From the NCBI GenBank assembly GCA_903928365.1, contig CAIYQV010000082.1:1-8459 (forward strand): a stretch of DNA of 8,459 nt, in the 5' to 3' direction. The position numbers were made by a program, and so were the translations under genes. This document shows positions 1 to 5,478 of the stretch, one piece after another. Origin of the DNA: an uncultured Flavobacteriia bacterium (GTDB lineage Bacteria > Bacteroidota > Bacteroidia > Flavobacteriales_D > Crocinitomicaceae). Below the pieces are notes generated by a model. It did no database searches. It was not told the DNA's origin and worked only from the letters and a program-made list of their open reading frames with translations. The number at the start of each line of letters is the position of its first letter. Within the stretch, counting starts at the first letter, position 1.

Positions 1-849
1 CATACCAATAACAGCGCCAGCTCCTTCCGGATGTGTACCTGTCAGGTGATATGCGTCGGCAGCCATGCCGCCTCCCACGATCTCGCCATAGATGGTAGCG
101 CCACGTTTCATGGCATGTTCGTATTCTTCGAGGATCATCGCTCCGGCGCCTTCGCCCATCACGAATCCATCACGGGTGACGTCAAATGGTCGTGAAGCAG
201 TTTCCGGAGAATCATTGCGTGTCGATAAGGCTTTTGCAGAGGAGAAACCACCAATCGCTGCTTCGTTGATCGCTGCTTCGGAACCTCCGGTGATGATCAT
301 ATCGGCTTTGTCCCACTTGATATGATTGAATGCTTCTATGATTGCGGTATTAGAGGTCGCACAAGCGGATACAGGGCAAAAATTCACGCCGCGCAAGCCG
401 TATTTGATGGAGATCACTCCGGCAGCAATATCTACCAGAATCCGAGGAATGAAAAAAGGTGTAAAACGCGGAGTACCATCACCTTCCATGTATTCTTTCA
501 TCTGATCCTGAAAGGTCTGGATCCCACCATTCCCTGAGCCCCAGATCACACCGATGCGGTCTTTGTTCAATTGCTCGAAATCAACTCCTGAATGCTTCAC
601 GGCTTCATCCACAGCTACCAATGCATACAACGAGAATGGATCATACTTGCGCAATTCCTTGACATCAAAATGTTCCTTCAGGTCAAAGTTCTTCAGCTCA
701 CACGCAAAATTTGTCTTGAATTTCGACGTGTCGAATTTGGTGATCGGGGCGGCACCACTTTTCCCATTCTTTAAATTCGTCCAGTAATCCGTCAGATTAT
801 TCCCGATGGGTGTTAATGCGCCAATTCCAGTTATTACGACTCGTCTCAT
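1..849 (-). CDS. fabF: 3-oxoacyl-[acyl-carrier-protein] synthase II (KAS II), 3' end beyond window
   Basis: Condensing enzyme of type II fatty acid synthesis: it elongates acyl-ACP with malonyl-ACP in the cytoplasm. The 283 visible residues begin MRRVVITGIGALTPIG, the usual FabF N terminus. The nucleophile loop PVSACATSN places the catalytic Cys at residue 163, the same number as in E. coli FabF. The block PFDVTRDGFVMGEGAGA (221-237) is a family hallmark. The two catalytic histidines lie in the C-terminal third, which is beyond position 1, so activity cannot be fully judged. The ATG at 847-849 is the only reasonable start because homology begins at once. The gene lies 168 bp downstream of the sufT-like gene on the same strand. 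acpP, which often precedes fabF, is absent here. A TAnnTTT-like box (866-873, minus strand) could be its own promoter, but it lies inside a short tandem repeat. Identification as KAS II is firm; whether it is the housekeeping copy or a paralog is not decidable. Confidence 0.95.
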   Translation of the reverse strand, partial: MRRVVITGIGALTPIGNNLTDYWTNLKNGKSGAAPITKFDTSKFKTNFACELKNFDLKEHFDVKELRKYDPFSLYALVAVDEAVKHSGVDFEQLNKDRIGVIWGSGNGGIQTFQDQMKEYMEGDGTPRFTPFFIPRILVDIAAGVISIKYGLRGVNFCPVSACATSNTAIIEAFNHIKWDKADMIITGGSEAAINEAAIGGFSSAKALSTRNDSPETASRPFDVTRDGFVMGEGAGAMILEEYEHAMKRGATIYGEIVGGGMAADAYHLTGTHPEGAGAVIGM

Positions 850-860
850 AGGTAAGTTGA

Positions 861-886
861 TAGTTGAAAGTTAATAGTTGAAAGTT
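861..886. repeat. Short tandem repeat upstream of fabF
   Basis: The 12-mer TAGTTGAAAGTT occurs at 861-872 and again at 875-886 (14-bp period), with degenerate continuation on both sides (GTTGA-like words at 856-860 and 887-893). It occupies the fabF leader and promoter region. Its role is unknown; such low-complexity AACTTTCAACT blocks may be slippage products. Confidence 0.7.
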
Positions 887-925
887 TGAAGTTGCTTTCC
901 CTCCTCAGGGAGGTATTAAGGCCAT

Positions 926-945
926 GCGCTGAGCTTGTCGAAGCT
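926..945 (-). repeat. Solo TTCGA-N4-CTCA palindromic intergenic repeat
   Basis: Read on the minus strand, positions 930-942 are TTCGACAAGCTCA, which fits the TTCGA-N4-CTCA pattern of the repeats around the GIY-YIG gene at 3972. It contains a 5-bp stem, AGCTT (932-936) with AAGCT (941-945), and loop GTCG. A second small stem, CCTCC-TCAG-GGAGG, lies just to its left at about 900-913. It sits in the sufT-fabF gap and could act as a 3' hairpin for the suf transcript, but no T-run follows, so it is not a clear intrinsic terminator. Confidence 0.65.
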
Positions 946-984
946 GTGGGGACTTAAGGATTTGACGATTCCGGAATTCAATAA

Positions 985-1015
985 TCTTTGTTCCTTGCTC
1001 GTTGCTCTTTGTTCC
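985..1015. repeat. Direct repeat immediately downstream of the sufT-like gene
   Basis: TCTTTGTTCC occurs at 985-994 and 1006-1015 (21-bp period). Between them TTGCTC is itself duplicated at 995-1000 and 1002-1007. The block starts 2 bp past the sufT-like stop codon and has no coding potential. It looks like a replication-slippage minisatellite; no function is apparent. Confidence 0.65.
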
Positions 1016-1017
1016 AA

Positions 1018-1335
1018 TCAAAGAAAGCCCAATTCCAGCTTCGCTTCCTCGCTCATCATATCCTTGTCCCACGGTGGATCGAAGACAATGTTCACCTTCG
1101 CGCCACTAACGGTATCGATGGCTCCTACTTTATCCTCCACTTCTTTCGGCATGGTTTCCGCCACCGGACAATTCGGAGAAGTCAGCGTCATATCGATCTC
1201 CACAAAACGATCTTCGTTGATGCGCACTTCATAGATGAGTCCGAGCTCAAAAACGTCCACAGGAATTTCCGGATCATAAATGGTCTTGAGGATCTCAACG
1301 ACTTTATTTTCAAGCTGTACGATTTCTTTTTCCAT
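1018..1335 (-). CDS. sufT: MIP18/DUF59-family Fe-S assembly protein (SufT-like)
   Basis: Small cytoplasmic protein (105 aa) of the MIP18/DUF59 family, which assists maturation of Fe-S proteins. Visible hallmarks are DPEIPVDVFELGLIY at 21-35, the conserved Cys56 in LTSPNCPVAE, and the C-terminal VNIVFDPPWDKDMMSEEAK block (81-99). I chose the ATG at 1333-1335 because homology starts there and it lies 4 bp past the sufE stop. An upstream in-frame ATG at 1360-1362 would only add nine residues read from inside sufE. The order sufS-sufE-sufT supports a role in the SUF pathway. The family also includes PaaD of phenylacetate degradation, but the neighbours make that unlikely. The symbol is by context; the family assignment is firm. 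Confidence 0.88.
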   Translation of the reverse strand: MEKEIVQLENKVVEILKTIYDPEIPVDVFELGLIYEVRINEDRFVEIDMTLTSPNCPVAETMPKEVEDKVGAIDTVSGAKVNIVFDPPWDKDMMSEEAKLELGFL

Positions 1336-1339
1336 TGGT

Positions 1340-1768
1340 TTAATTCTTTGCTGCGTCCACACTGGCTTTGAGTGCGTCCATTTTCATACGTTTCACCATG
1401 CTCAATAAGCCATTGGCGCGGGTAGGCGATAAATGTTCCTGTAATCCAATCTCATTGATGAAGAACAGATCTGTTTTTGCGACTGTTTCCGGTGTTTCGT
1501 CATTCAAAACACGGATCAGTAATCCAATGATTCCTTTGGTAATGATGGCATCAGAATCTGCACGGAAATGCATGTTTCCGTTCTCTATTTCTGTGCTCAG
1601 CCACACACGCGACTGACATCCATCGATCAATCTGTCATCGGTGCGTTTGTCTTCGGGAAAAGCTTCGAGTTCCTTTCCCAGTTCGATGATGTATTCGTAT
1701 TTCTCCATCCAGTCATCGTAGATGGCAAATTCGTCAATGATCTCCTGCTGCTTTTCGTTAATGTTCAT
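1340..1768 (-). CDS. sufE: Cysteine desulfuration protein SufE
   Basis: SufE accepts persulfide sulfur from the cysteine desulfurase SufS and passes it to the Fe-S scaffold. The protein has 142 residues, normal for the family. The motif DGCQSRVWL (49-57) puts the persulfide-carrying cysteine at residue 51, as in E. coli SufE. The ATG at 1766-1768 starts MNINEKQQEIIDEF, matching the helical N terminus of the family. The gene is 34 bp downstream of sufS and 4 bp upstream of the sufT-like gene, so all three are probably one transcript. No internal anomaly is seen. Confidence 0.96.
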   Translation of the reverse strand: MNINEKQQEIIDEFAIYDDWMEKYEYIIELGKELEAFPEDKRTDDRLIDGCQSRVWLSTEIENGNMHFRADSDAIITKGIIGLLIRVLNDETPETVAKTDLFFINEIGLQEHLSPTRANGLLSMVKRMKMDALKASVDAAKN

Positions 1769-1802
1769 CCGTTGGGTAACAATTGTATGGGTGCCTTGTT
1801 CG

Positions 1803-3038
1803 TTATTTAAGAATACTGATGCTTTTCTCTACGGCAGCAATGAACGTGTCGATTTCTTCCTTCGTGTTATAAAAAGCAAAGGAAGCTCTAACCGTCCCCG
1901 GAATCTTGAAGAAATCCATAAGAGGCTGAGTACAATGGTGTCCTGTTCTCACGGCAATTCCTTGTTTATCAAGTAAGGTACCGATATCAAATGGGTGTAT
2001 TTTATCAACTACGAAAGAAACGACCGATGTTTTCTGCTTCGCTTCACCAATAATGCGCACACCTTCAAACGTGTCGAGCATGTCCTGTGCATAATGCGCC
2101 AGTTCTTTTTCATGCCGCTGAATGGCATCCATATCGAGTGCATTCAAAAAGCGAATGGCTTCTCCGAGACAAATACCTCCGGCAATGTGTGGTGTTCCTG
2201 CTTCGAATTTATGAGGAAGTTCGTTGTAGGTCGTTCGCTCAAAGGTCACTTTGGAGATCATATCGCCTCCGCCCTGATAAGGTGGCATGCGGTCGAGTAG
2301 ATCCTCTTTTCCATACAACACACCAATTCCCGTTGGACCAAACACTTTGTGACTGGAGAAAACATAAAAATCGCAATCCAGATCTCGGACATCTACCTTC
2401 ATGTGCTGGATACTCTGTGCGCCGTCTACCAGAATCTTCGCTCCCACAGCATGCGTTTTTTTTGCCAGTTCTTTCACCGGATTAATGGTGCCAAGCGTAT
2501 TGGAAATATGTGTTACGGATACCAATTTTGTGCGGTTCGACAACAATTTGTCGAACTCTTCTTCGATCAGTTCACCTTTTTTATTGATCGGGGCGACTTT
2601 TAACACCAATTTTTTACGTTCGCAAAGCATTTGCCACGGAACAATATTGGAATGGTGTTCCATTGTCGTGATCAGGATCTCATCTCCCTCTTTCAGCAAT
2701 TCACCATAGGAAAACGCCACCAGATTGATACTGTCAGTTGTTCCTTTGGTGAAAATGATCTCCTCGGATTTCTTAGCATTCAGGTATTTCTGGATCGCAA
2801 TACGTGCCTCTTCGAATTCCGTCGTTGCCTTCTGACTCATAAAGTGCACACCACGGTGAATGTTGGCATTGTCCTTCGAATAATAGCGGTTAATAGCGTC
2901 CAGCACCACTTGCGGTTTCTGGGAAGTGGCACCATTATCAAAATAGATCAGGTTCTTGCCGTAAACGGTTTGTCGAAGTGCCGGAAATTGTTCTCTGATC
3001 TCACGGACACTGAATGGTTTTTTAGTTCCTTCTGCCAT
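1803..3038 (-). CDS. sufS: Class II cysteine desulfurase SufS
   Basis: PLP-dependent enzyme that removes sulfur from L-cysteine, leaving alanine and an enzyme persulfide used for Fe-S clusters. It has 411 residues, full length for the family. Visible residues: N-terminal YFDNGATSQKP (32-42); EHHSNIVPW (127-135) with the PLP-stacking histidine; DGAQS (205-209); the PLP lysine Lys231 in SSHKVFGPTGIG; catalytic Cys369 in RTGHHCTQP; and substrate Arg384 in GTVRAS. The short loop around Cys369 is typical of SufS (class II) rather than IscS/NifS. It starts a minus-strand cluster with sufE and the sufT-like gene. A TATCTTTG box lies 8 bp upstream of the ATG, so the leader would be very short. sufB, sufC and sufD are not upstream, where tlyA is found instead. 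Confidence 0.96.
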   Translation of the reverse strand: MAEGTKKPFSVREIREQFPALRQTVYGKNLIYFDNGATSQKPQVVLDAINRYYSKDNANIHRGVHFMSQKATTEFEEARIAIQKYLNAKKSEEIIFTKGTTDSINLVAFSYGELLKEGDEILITTMEHHSNIVPWQMLCERKKLVLKVAPINKKGELIEEEFDKLLSNRTKLVSVTHISNTLGTINPVKELAKKTHAVGAKILVDGAQSIQHMKVDVRDLDCDFYVFSSHKVFGPTGIGVLYGKEDLLDRMPPYQGGGDMISKVTFERTTYNELPHKFEAGTPHIAGGICLGEAIRFLNALDMDAIQRHEKELAHYAQDMLDTFEGVRIIGEAKQKTSVVSFVVDKIHPFDIGTLLDKQGIAVRTGHHCTQPLMDFFKIPGTVRASFAFYNTKEEIDTFIAAVEKSISILK

Positions 3039-3046
3039 AGCTTGCG

Positions 3047-3054
3047 CAAAGATA
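3047..3054 (-). promoter_or_regulatory. Bacteroidota-type -7 box for sufS
   Basis: On the minus strand this reads TATCTTTG, an exact match to the TAnnTTTG -7 element used by the primary sigma factor of Bacteroidota. It lies 8 bp before the sufS ATG. No good TTG (-33) element is visible at the expected distance. A start roughly 5 bp downstream would give a leader of only a few bases. Confidence 0.6.
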
Positions 3055-3098
3055 CGAAAAGCCTTATTTTGAATTGTTCTAAAGAAGCGCTTTTTCTG

Positions 3099-3830
3099 TC
3101 AAATTCGACTGAAATACAGTAAAAATTCTTCATTTCCATCCCCACCAAGGATCGGAGAAGGAATCTGGTGATTGAACTTCAGATTATTCAGCCCAGCCAT
3201 CTGAGCAGTTCGCTCGATCAACTCAGGGTAGAGCGTTTTGTTTTTCACAATACCTCCTTTTCCTATATTCTCTTTTCCAAGCTCAAACTGCGGTTTCAAT
3301 AAGGCGATCACCCAGGCACCTGGTTTCAAAAAAGGATGAAGGAATGGGAAAACTTTTTCAAGTGAAATAAAAGAAACATCGATCACACAGCCATCACACA
3401 CTTCCGGAATGAGATGAGAAGTCAAATCTCGGACATGCGTTTTTTCCAATGAAACAACCCGATCATCTTCCCGAAGTTTGGAGTGCAATTGATTCGAACC
3501 TACATCAATGGCAAACACTTTATTTGCACCATGATGCAAAAGAACTTCTGTGAAACCGCCGGTTGAAGAACCGATATCCAGGAATGTTTTGTCTTTTATC
3601 TCCGGCTTAAACTGCTCGATGGCTTCCAATAGTTTGTATGCACCACGAGAAACCCACGGATTTTCTTCAGCGATCATTTCAATGGTGCAATTTAACGGGA
3701 ATTTTTTACCCGTTTTGGTGATGAGTTTACCGTTCACTTTCACTCCCACCTCGCGAATGAGTTGTTCTGCTCTCACGCGAGAACTCACCAGTCCGCGTTG
3801 CAATAAGATCTTATCCAGACGCTCTTCCAT
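3099..3830 (-). CDS. tlyA: TlyA-family rRNA 2'-O-ribose methyltransferase
   Basis: Predicted S-adenosylmethionine-dependent methyltransferase acting on the 2'-OH of cytidines in ribosomal RNA. It has 243 residues, close to the family norm. An S4 RNA-binding domain occupies about residues 3-60 (RLDKILLQRGLVSSRVRAEQ), followed by an FtsJ/RrmJ-like Rossmann domain. SAM motif I is FLDIGSSTGGFTE (83-95). The likely K-D-K-E tetrad is Lys66 in RGAYKL, Asp151 in DVSFIS, Lys179 in LLKPQFE and Glu234/235 near the C terminus. The start ATG at 3828-3830 is preceded by a weak -7-like box (TACCTTTA, 3835-3842 on the minus strand). The gene is 60 bp upstream of sufS and could read into it, though sufS has its own box. 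Some bacterial family members were once called hemolysins; the sequence supports the RNA methyltransferase reading. Confidence 0.93.
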   Translation of the reverse strand: MEERLDKILLQRGLVSSRVRAEQLIREVGVKVNGKLITKTGKKFPLNCTIEMIAEENPWVSRGAYKLLEAIEQFKPEIKDKTFLDIGSSTGGFTEVLLHHGANKVFAIDVGSNQLHSKLREDDRVVSLEKTHVRDLTSHLIPEVCDGCVIDVSFISLEKVFPFLHPFLKPGAWVIALLKPQFELGKENIGKGGIVKNKTLYPELIERTAQMAGLNNLKFNHQIPSPILGGDGNEEFLLYFSRI

Positions 3831-3854
3831 GTGGTAAAGGTACGAATAACTGCG

Positions 3855-3920
3855 GGGTTCGGTCCTTCGAGGGCCTCAGGAACCTTCACCAAACGTTGGG
3901 TGAGGCTCTCGAACCCAACG
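3855..3920. repeat. Compact inverted pair of TTCGA-N4-CTCA repeats, left of the GIY-YIG gene
   Basis: Two inverted copies of the motif: TTCGAGGGCCTCA on plus (3866-3878) and the minus-strand copy at 3901-3913 (TGAGGCTCTCGAA on plus). They differ by one base, which would be a G-U wobble if the pair folded as RNA. Each half can also fold alone. The left half pairs GGTTC (3856-3860) with GAACC (3880-3884) around GGTCC/GGGCC. The right half has a perfect 8-bp stem, CGTTGGGT (3894-3901) with ACCCAACG (3913-3920), plus an inner GAG/CTC stem. This fills most of the space between the divergent tlyA and GIY-YIG genes. The layout resembles a REPIN (two inverted REP sequences). Confidence 0.85.
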
Positions 3921-3971
3921 GTGCAAAAAAAATACTATCTTCAACTAGGAAACAAAAGCAAAAAATGTAAA

Positions 3972-4262
3972 ATGATTGGATGGATGTACATTCTGGAATG
4001 TAGTGATGGAAGCTATTATACTGGTAGCACAAATAATTTAGAAAGAAGAATTATAGAACATTCGTCTGGTGAAGGGGCAAATCATACAAAAAGGAGATCA
4101 CCTGTGAAACTGGTTTATTGGGAAGAGTATCCGAGAATTGATTATGCCTTTTACCGGGAAAAACAAGTTCAGGGGTGGACGAGAAAGAAAAAAGAGGCAT
4201 TAATTAAAGGAGAAAATCTGATGCTACCAGAATTAGCGATTGCATACAGAGATAAAAAGTGA
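3972..4262 (+). CDS. Small GIY-YIG domain nuclease flanked by palindromic repeats
   Basis: Stand-alone GIY-YIG catalytic domain of 96 residues, similar to the short UPF0213/YhbQ-like branch. The diverged GIY and YIG elements are MYILEC (5-10) and YYTGST (15-20). The probable catalytic Arg26 is in NLERRIIEH and the metal-binding Glu63 in YREKQVQGW, followed by a basic RKKKEALI stretch (71-78). There is no extra DNA-binding domain. I start at the ATG at 3972; the ATG at 3984 is also possible. The frame is open leftward to a GTG at 3831, but those codons are the palindromic repeat and the tlyA start region, so an extension is unlikely. A weak -7-like TATCTTCA lies just upstream (about 3936-3943). 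GC is about 37% by hand count, against roughly 45-48% in sampled neighbours. Inverted repeats lie on both sides, the right one starting 2 bp after the stop. The true substrate is unknown; nicking or processing the flanking palindromes is my hypothesis. Confidence 0.85.
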   Translation: MIGWMYILECSDGSYYTGSTNNLERRIIEHSSGEGANHTKRRSPVKLVYWEEYPRIDYAFYREKQVQGWTRKKKEALIKGENLMLPELAIAYRDKK

Positions 4263-4264
4263 AC

Positions 4265-4297
4265 TTCGGTCCTTCGATAGCCTCAGTAACCTTCGCC
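4265..4297 (+). repeat. TTCGA-N4-CTCA repeat arm directly after the GIY-YIG stop codon
   Basis: This 33-base arm matches 29 of 33 positions of the left arm at 3858-3890, including the shared block TTCGGTCCTTCGA. The core TTCGATAGCCTCA is at 4273-4285. It starts 2 bp after the TGA of the nuclease gene, so it would form the 3' end of that transcript. It pairs, with one mismatch, to the inverted copy at 4347-4359 across about 60 bp. Its own hairpin is weaker than that of the left copy. Confidence 0.8.
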
Positions 4298-4342
4298 TGA
4301 ATAAAAGAAGAAACTAATTTAATTTTTGACATAGGATGCCGC

Positions 4343-4363
4343 GGGGTGAGGCTCTCGAACCCC
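4343..4363 (-). repeat. Inverted TTCGA-N4-CTCA repeat arm upstream of the PTPS gene
   Basis: GGGGT (4343-4347) pairs with ACCCC (4359-4363), enclosing the same GAG-GCT-CTC inner stem as the copy at 3894-3920. Nineteen consecutive bases (4344-4362) equal 3898-3916. The outermost pair shown here is G-C where the left copy has T-A, so pairing is kept while the bases differ. The element ends about 28 bp before the -7 box of the PTPS gene and so lies across its upstream promoter region. Confidence 0.8.
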
Positions 4364-4391
4364 AAGGCCACAAGCGAACCAAGAAAACATT

Positions 4392-4399
4392 TATCTTTG
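4392..4399 (+). promoter_or_regulatory. Bacteroidota-type -7 box for the PTPS-folE cluster
   Basis: TATCTTTG is an exact TAnnTTTG match located 14 bp before the GTG at 4414. No clear TTG -33 element is seen; that region is close to the palindromic repeat ending at 4363. The box marks the likely start of the transcript carrying the PTPS gene, folE and the BI-1 gene. Confidence 0.6.
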
Positions 4400-4413
4400 C
4401 ATCCTAATTCAAT

Positions 4414-4848
4414 GTGGTGAGCAAAATTTACATTACTAGGCGGGAAACATTCAACGCTGCTCATAAACTCTGGCGAGAGGACTGGAGCGAAGAGAAAAAC
4501 TGGGAAGTATTTGGTAAGTGCAGCAACAAGAACTGGCATGGACATAATTTCCAGATATTTGTCACGGTGAAAGGAGAGCCAAGTCCTGAAACTGGATTTG
4601 TTATCAATCTGAAAGACCTGAGTGTTATTTTGAAAGAAGAAGTGGTAGAACCATTGGATCACAAAAACCTCAATTTAGACGTGCCTTTTCTAGAAGGAAT
4701 GCTCGCATCCACTGAAAACATGGCCATCCAGATCTGGGAACGCATTAAGGAACCAATTGCTGCTGCAGGAGGGGAGTTGGTGAAGATCAAACTGGTAGAG
4801 ACCGAAAACAACTATGTAGAATATTACGGAGGAAAAGAACCATTTTGA
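4414..4848 (+). CDS. 6-pyruvoyl-tetrahydropterin synthase family protein
   Basis: Zinc enzyme converting 7,8-dihydroneopterin triphosphate to 6-pyruvoyl-tetrahydropterin (PTPS), or to 6-carboxy-tetrahydropterin in the QueD branch. It has 144 residues, full length. Zinc ligands are His17 (FNAAHKL) and His42/His44 (WHGHNF). The catalytic cysteine is Cys36, giving C-X5-HGH spacing. The context FGKCSNKNWHGHN resembles eukaryotic PTPS, while QueD usually has C-X3-HGH. Further visible residues are Asp82-His83 (PLDHKNLN) and Glu129 in LVETENNY. The start is GTG, at 4414 or 4417; the ATG at 4412 is in another frame and stops after two codons, and an in-frame stop at 4405 excludes anything further up. 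folE follows after 21 bp and makes the substrate of this enzyme, so a tetrahydrobiopterin-like product is favoured; queuosine precursor synthesis remains the alternative. Confidence 0.9.
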   Translation: MVSKIYITRRETFNAAHKLWREDWSEEKNWEVFGKCSNKNWHGHNFQIFVTVKGEPSPETGFVINLKDLSVILKEEVVEPLDHKNLNLDVPFLEGMLASTENMAIQIWERIKEPIAAAGGELVKIKLVETENNYVEYYGGKEPF

Positions 4849-4869
4849 GTATGAAATGTTCTATCCTTC

Positions 4870-5475
4870 ATGGAACTGAATTTTGTGAAAGAAGAAACAT
4901 ACAATGACGCCGTGACATACCGGTTGTCAGAACACTACGAAGAGATCCTAAAAGAGTTGGGTGAAGATCCAAAGCGTGAAGGACTACTCAAAACTCCTGA
5001 ACGTGTGGCCAAAGCCATGCAATACATGACACATGGCTACGGTTTGAACCCGGATGATCTGATCAACCAGGCGATTTTTCATCAGGAATACTCGGAAATG
5101 GTCATTGTGAAGGACATTGAAGTATATTCGATGTGTGAGCATCATATGCTTCCATTCTTTGGGAAAGCACACGTGGCATACATTCCTGAGGGAAAAATCG
5201 TTGGTTTGAGTAAAATTCCGCGTGTTGTGGATGCCTATGCTCGACGACTACAGGTACAGGAGCGTTTAACCATAGAAATTCGCGATTGTATACAGCGCAC
5301 TTTGAATCCGAAAGGAGTGGCTGTAGTGATTGAGTGTGCTCACATGTGCATGCAGATGCGTGGGGTGCAAAAACAAAATTCAGTAACTACTTCCAGCGCT
5401 TTCACAGGATTGTTTTTAAACAACGATGCAACTAGAAAAGAATTTATTAATTTAGTACAAGCTAAATTACATTAA
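4870..5475 (+). CDS. folE: GTP cyclohydrolase I (type IA)
   Basis: Converts GTP to 7,8-dihydroneopterin triphosphate, the first step towards folate, tetrahydrobiopterin and queuosine. It has 201 residues. Zinc ligands are Cys89, His92 and Cys160, in SMCEHHMLPF and ECAHMCMQMRG; His91 and His158 complete the active-site set corresponding to E. coli Cys110/His112/His113/His179/Cys181. Other family blocks: GLLKTPERVAKAM (38-50), GLSKIPRVVDAYARRLQVQERLT (112-134, read in two halves) and the tail SSAFTGLF. The ATG at 4870 is the first in-frame start; two nearby upstream ATGs are out of frame. It lies 21 bp after the PTPS gene and 3 bp before the BI-1 gene, so co-transcription is likely. All zinc ligands are present, so this is the classical metal-dependent enzyme. 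Confidence 0.97.
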   Translation: MELNFVKEETYNDAVTYRLSEHYEEILKELGEDPKREGLLKTPERVAKAMQYMTHGYGLNPDDLINQAIFHQEYSEMVIVKDIEVYSMCEHHMLPFFGKAHVAYIPEGKIVGLSKIPRVVDAYARRLQVQERLTIEIRDCIQRTLNPKGVAVVIECAHMCMQMRGVQKQNSVTTSSAFTGLFLNNDATRKEFINLVQAKLH

Positions 5476-5478
5476 ACA

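Noticed and set aside
1336..1362. Earlier ATG for the sufT-like gene (nine extra residues)
   Set aside because: The extra residues are read from the sufE 3' end in another frame and do not resemble the family; the ATG at 1333-1335 is adjacent to the sufE stop.
988..1371. 127-codon open frame on the plus strand
   Set aside because: It is antisense to the sufT-like gene, whose conserved motifs are clear on the minus strand.
3081..3096. Imperfect palindrome around AAGCGCTT upstream of sufS, as a possible operator
   Set aside because: Only the central 8 bases are perfect and there is no second copy; a regulator-binding site cannot be claimed from one short palindrome.
2631..3122. 163-codon open frame on the plus strand
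   Set aside because: It is the complement of sufS and the tlyA end, with low-complexity composition and no recognisable domain; sufS is certain on the other strand.
3831..3971. 47-residue N-terminal extension of the GIY-YIG protein from a GTG at 3831
   Set aside because: The codons are the palindromic repeat and the tlyA start region on the other strand; homology to the GIY-YIG domain begins at 3972.
3855..4363. CRISPR array or classical insertion sequence at the repeat cluster
   Set aside because: The repeats are inverted pairs without regular spacers, and the only gene between them is a GIY-YIG nuclease, not a transposase; no target-site duplication was found by eye.
4204..4662. 152-codon open frame on the minus strand
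   Set aside because: It spans the end of the nuclease gene, a repeat and the start of the PTPS gene in antisense, with no domain and unlikely composition.
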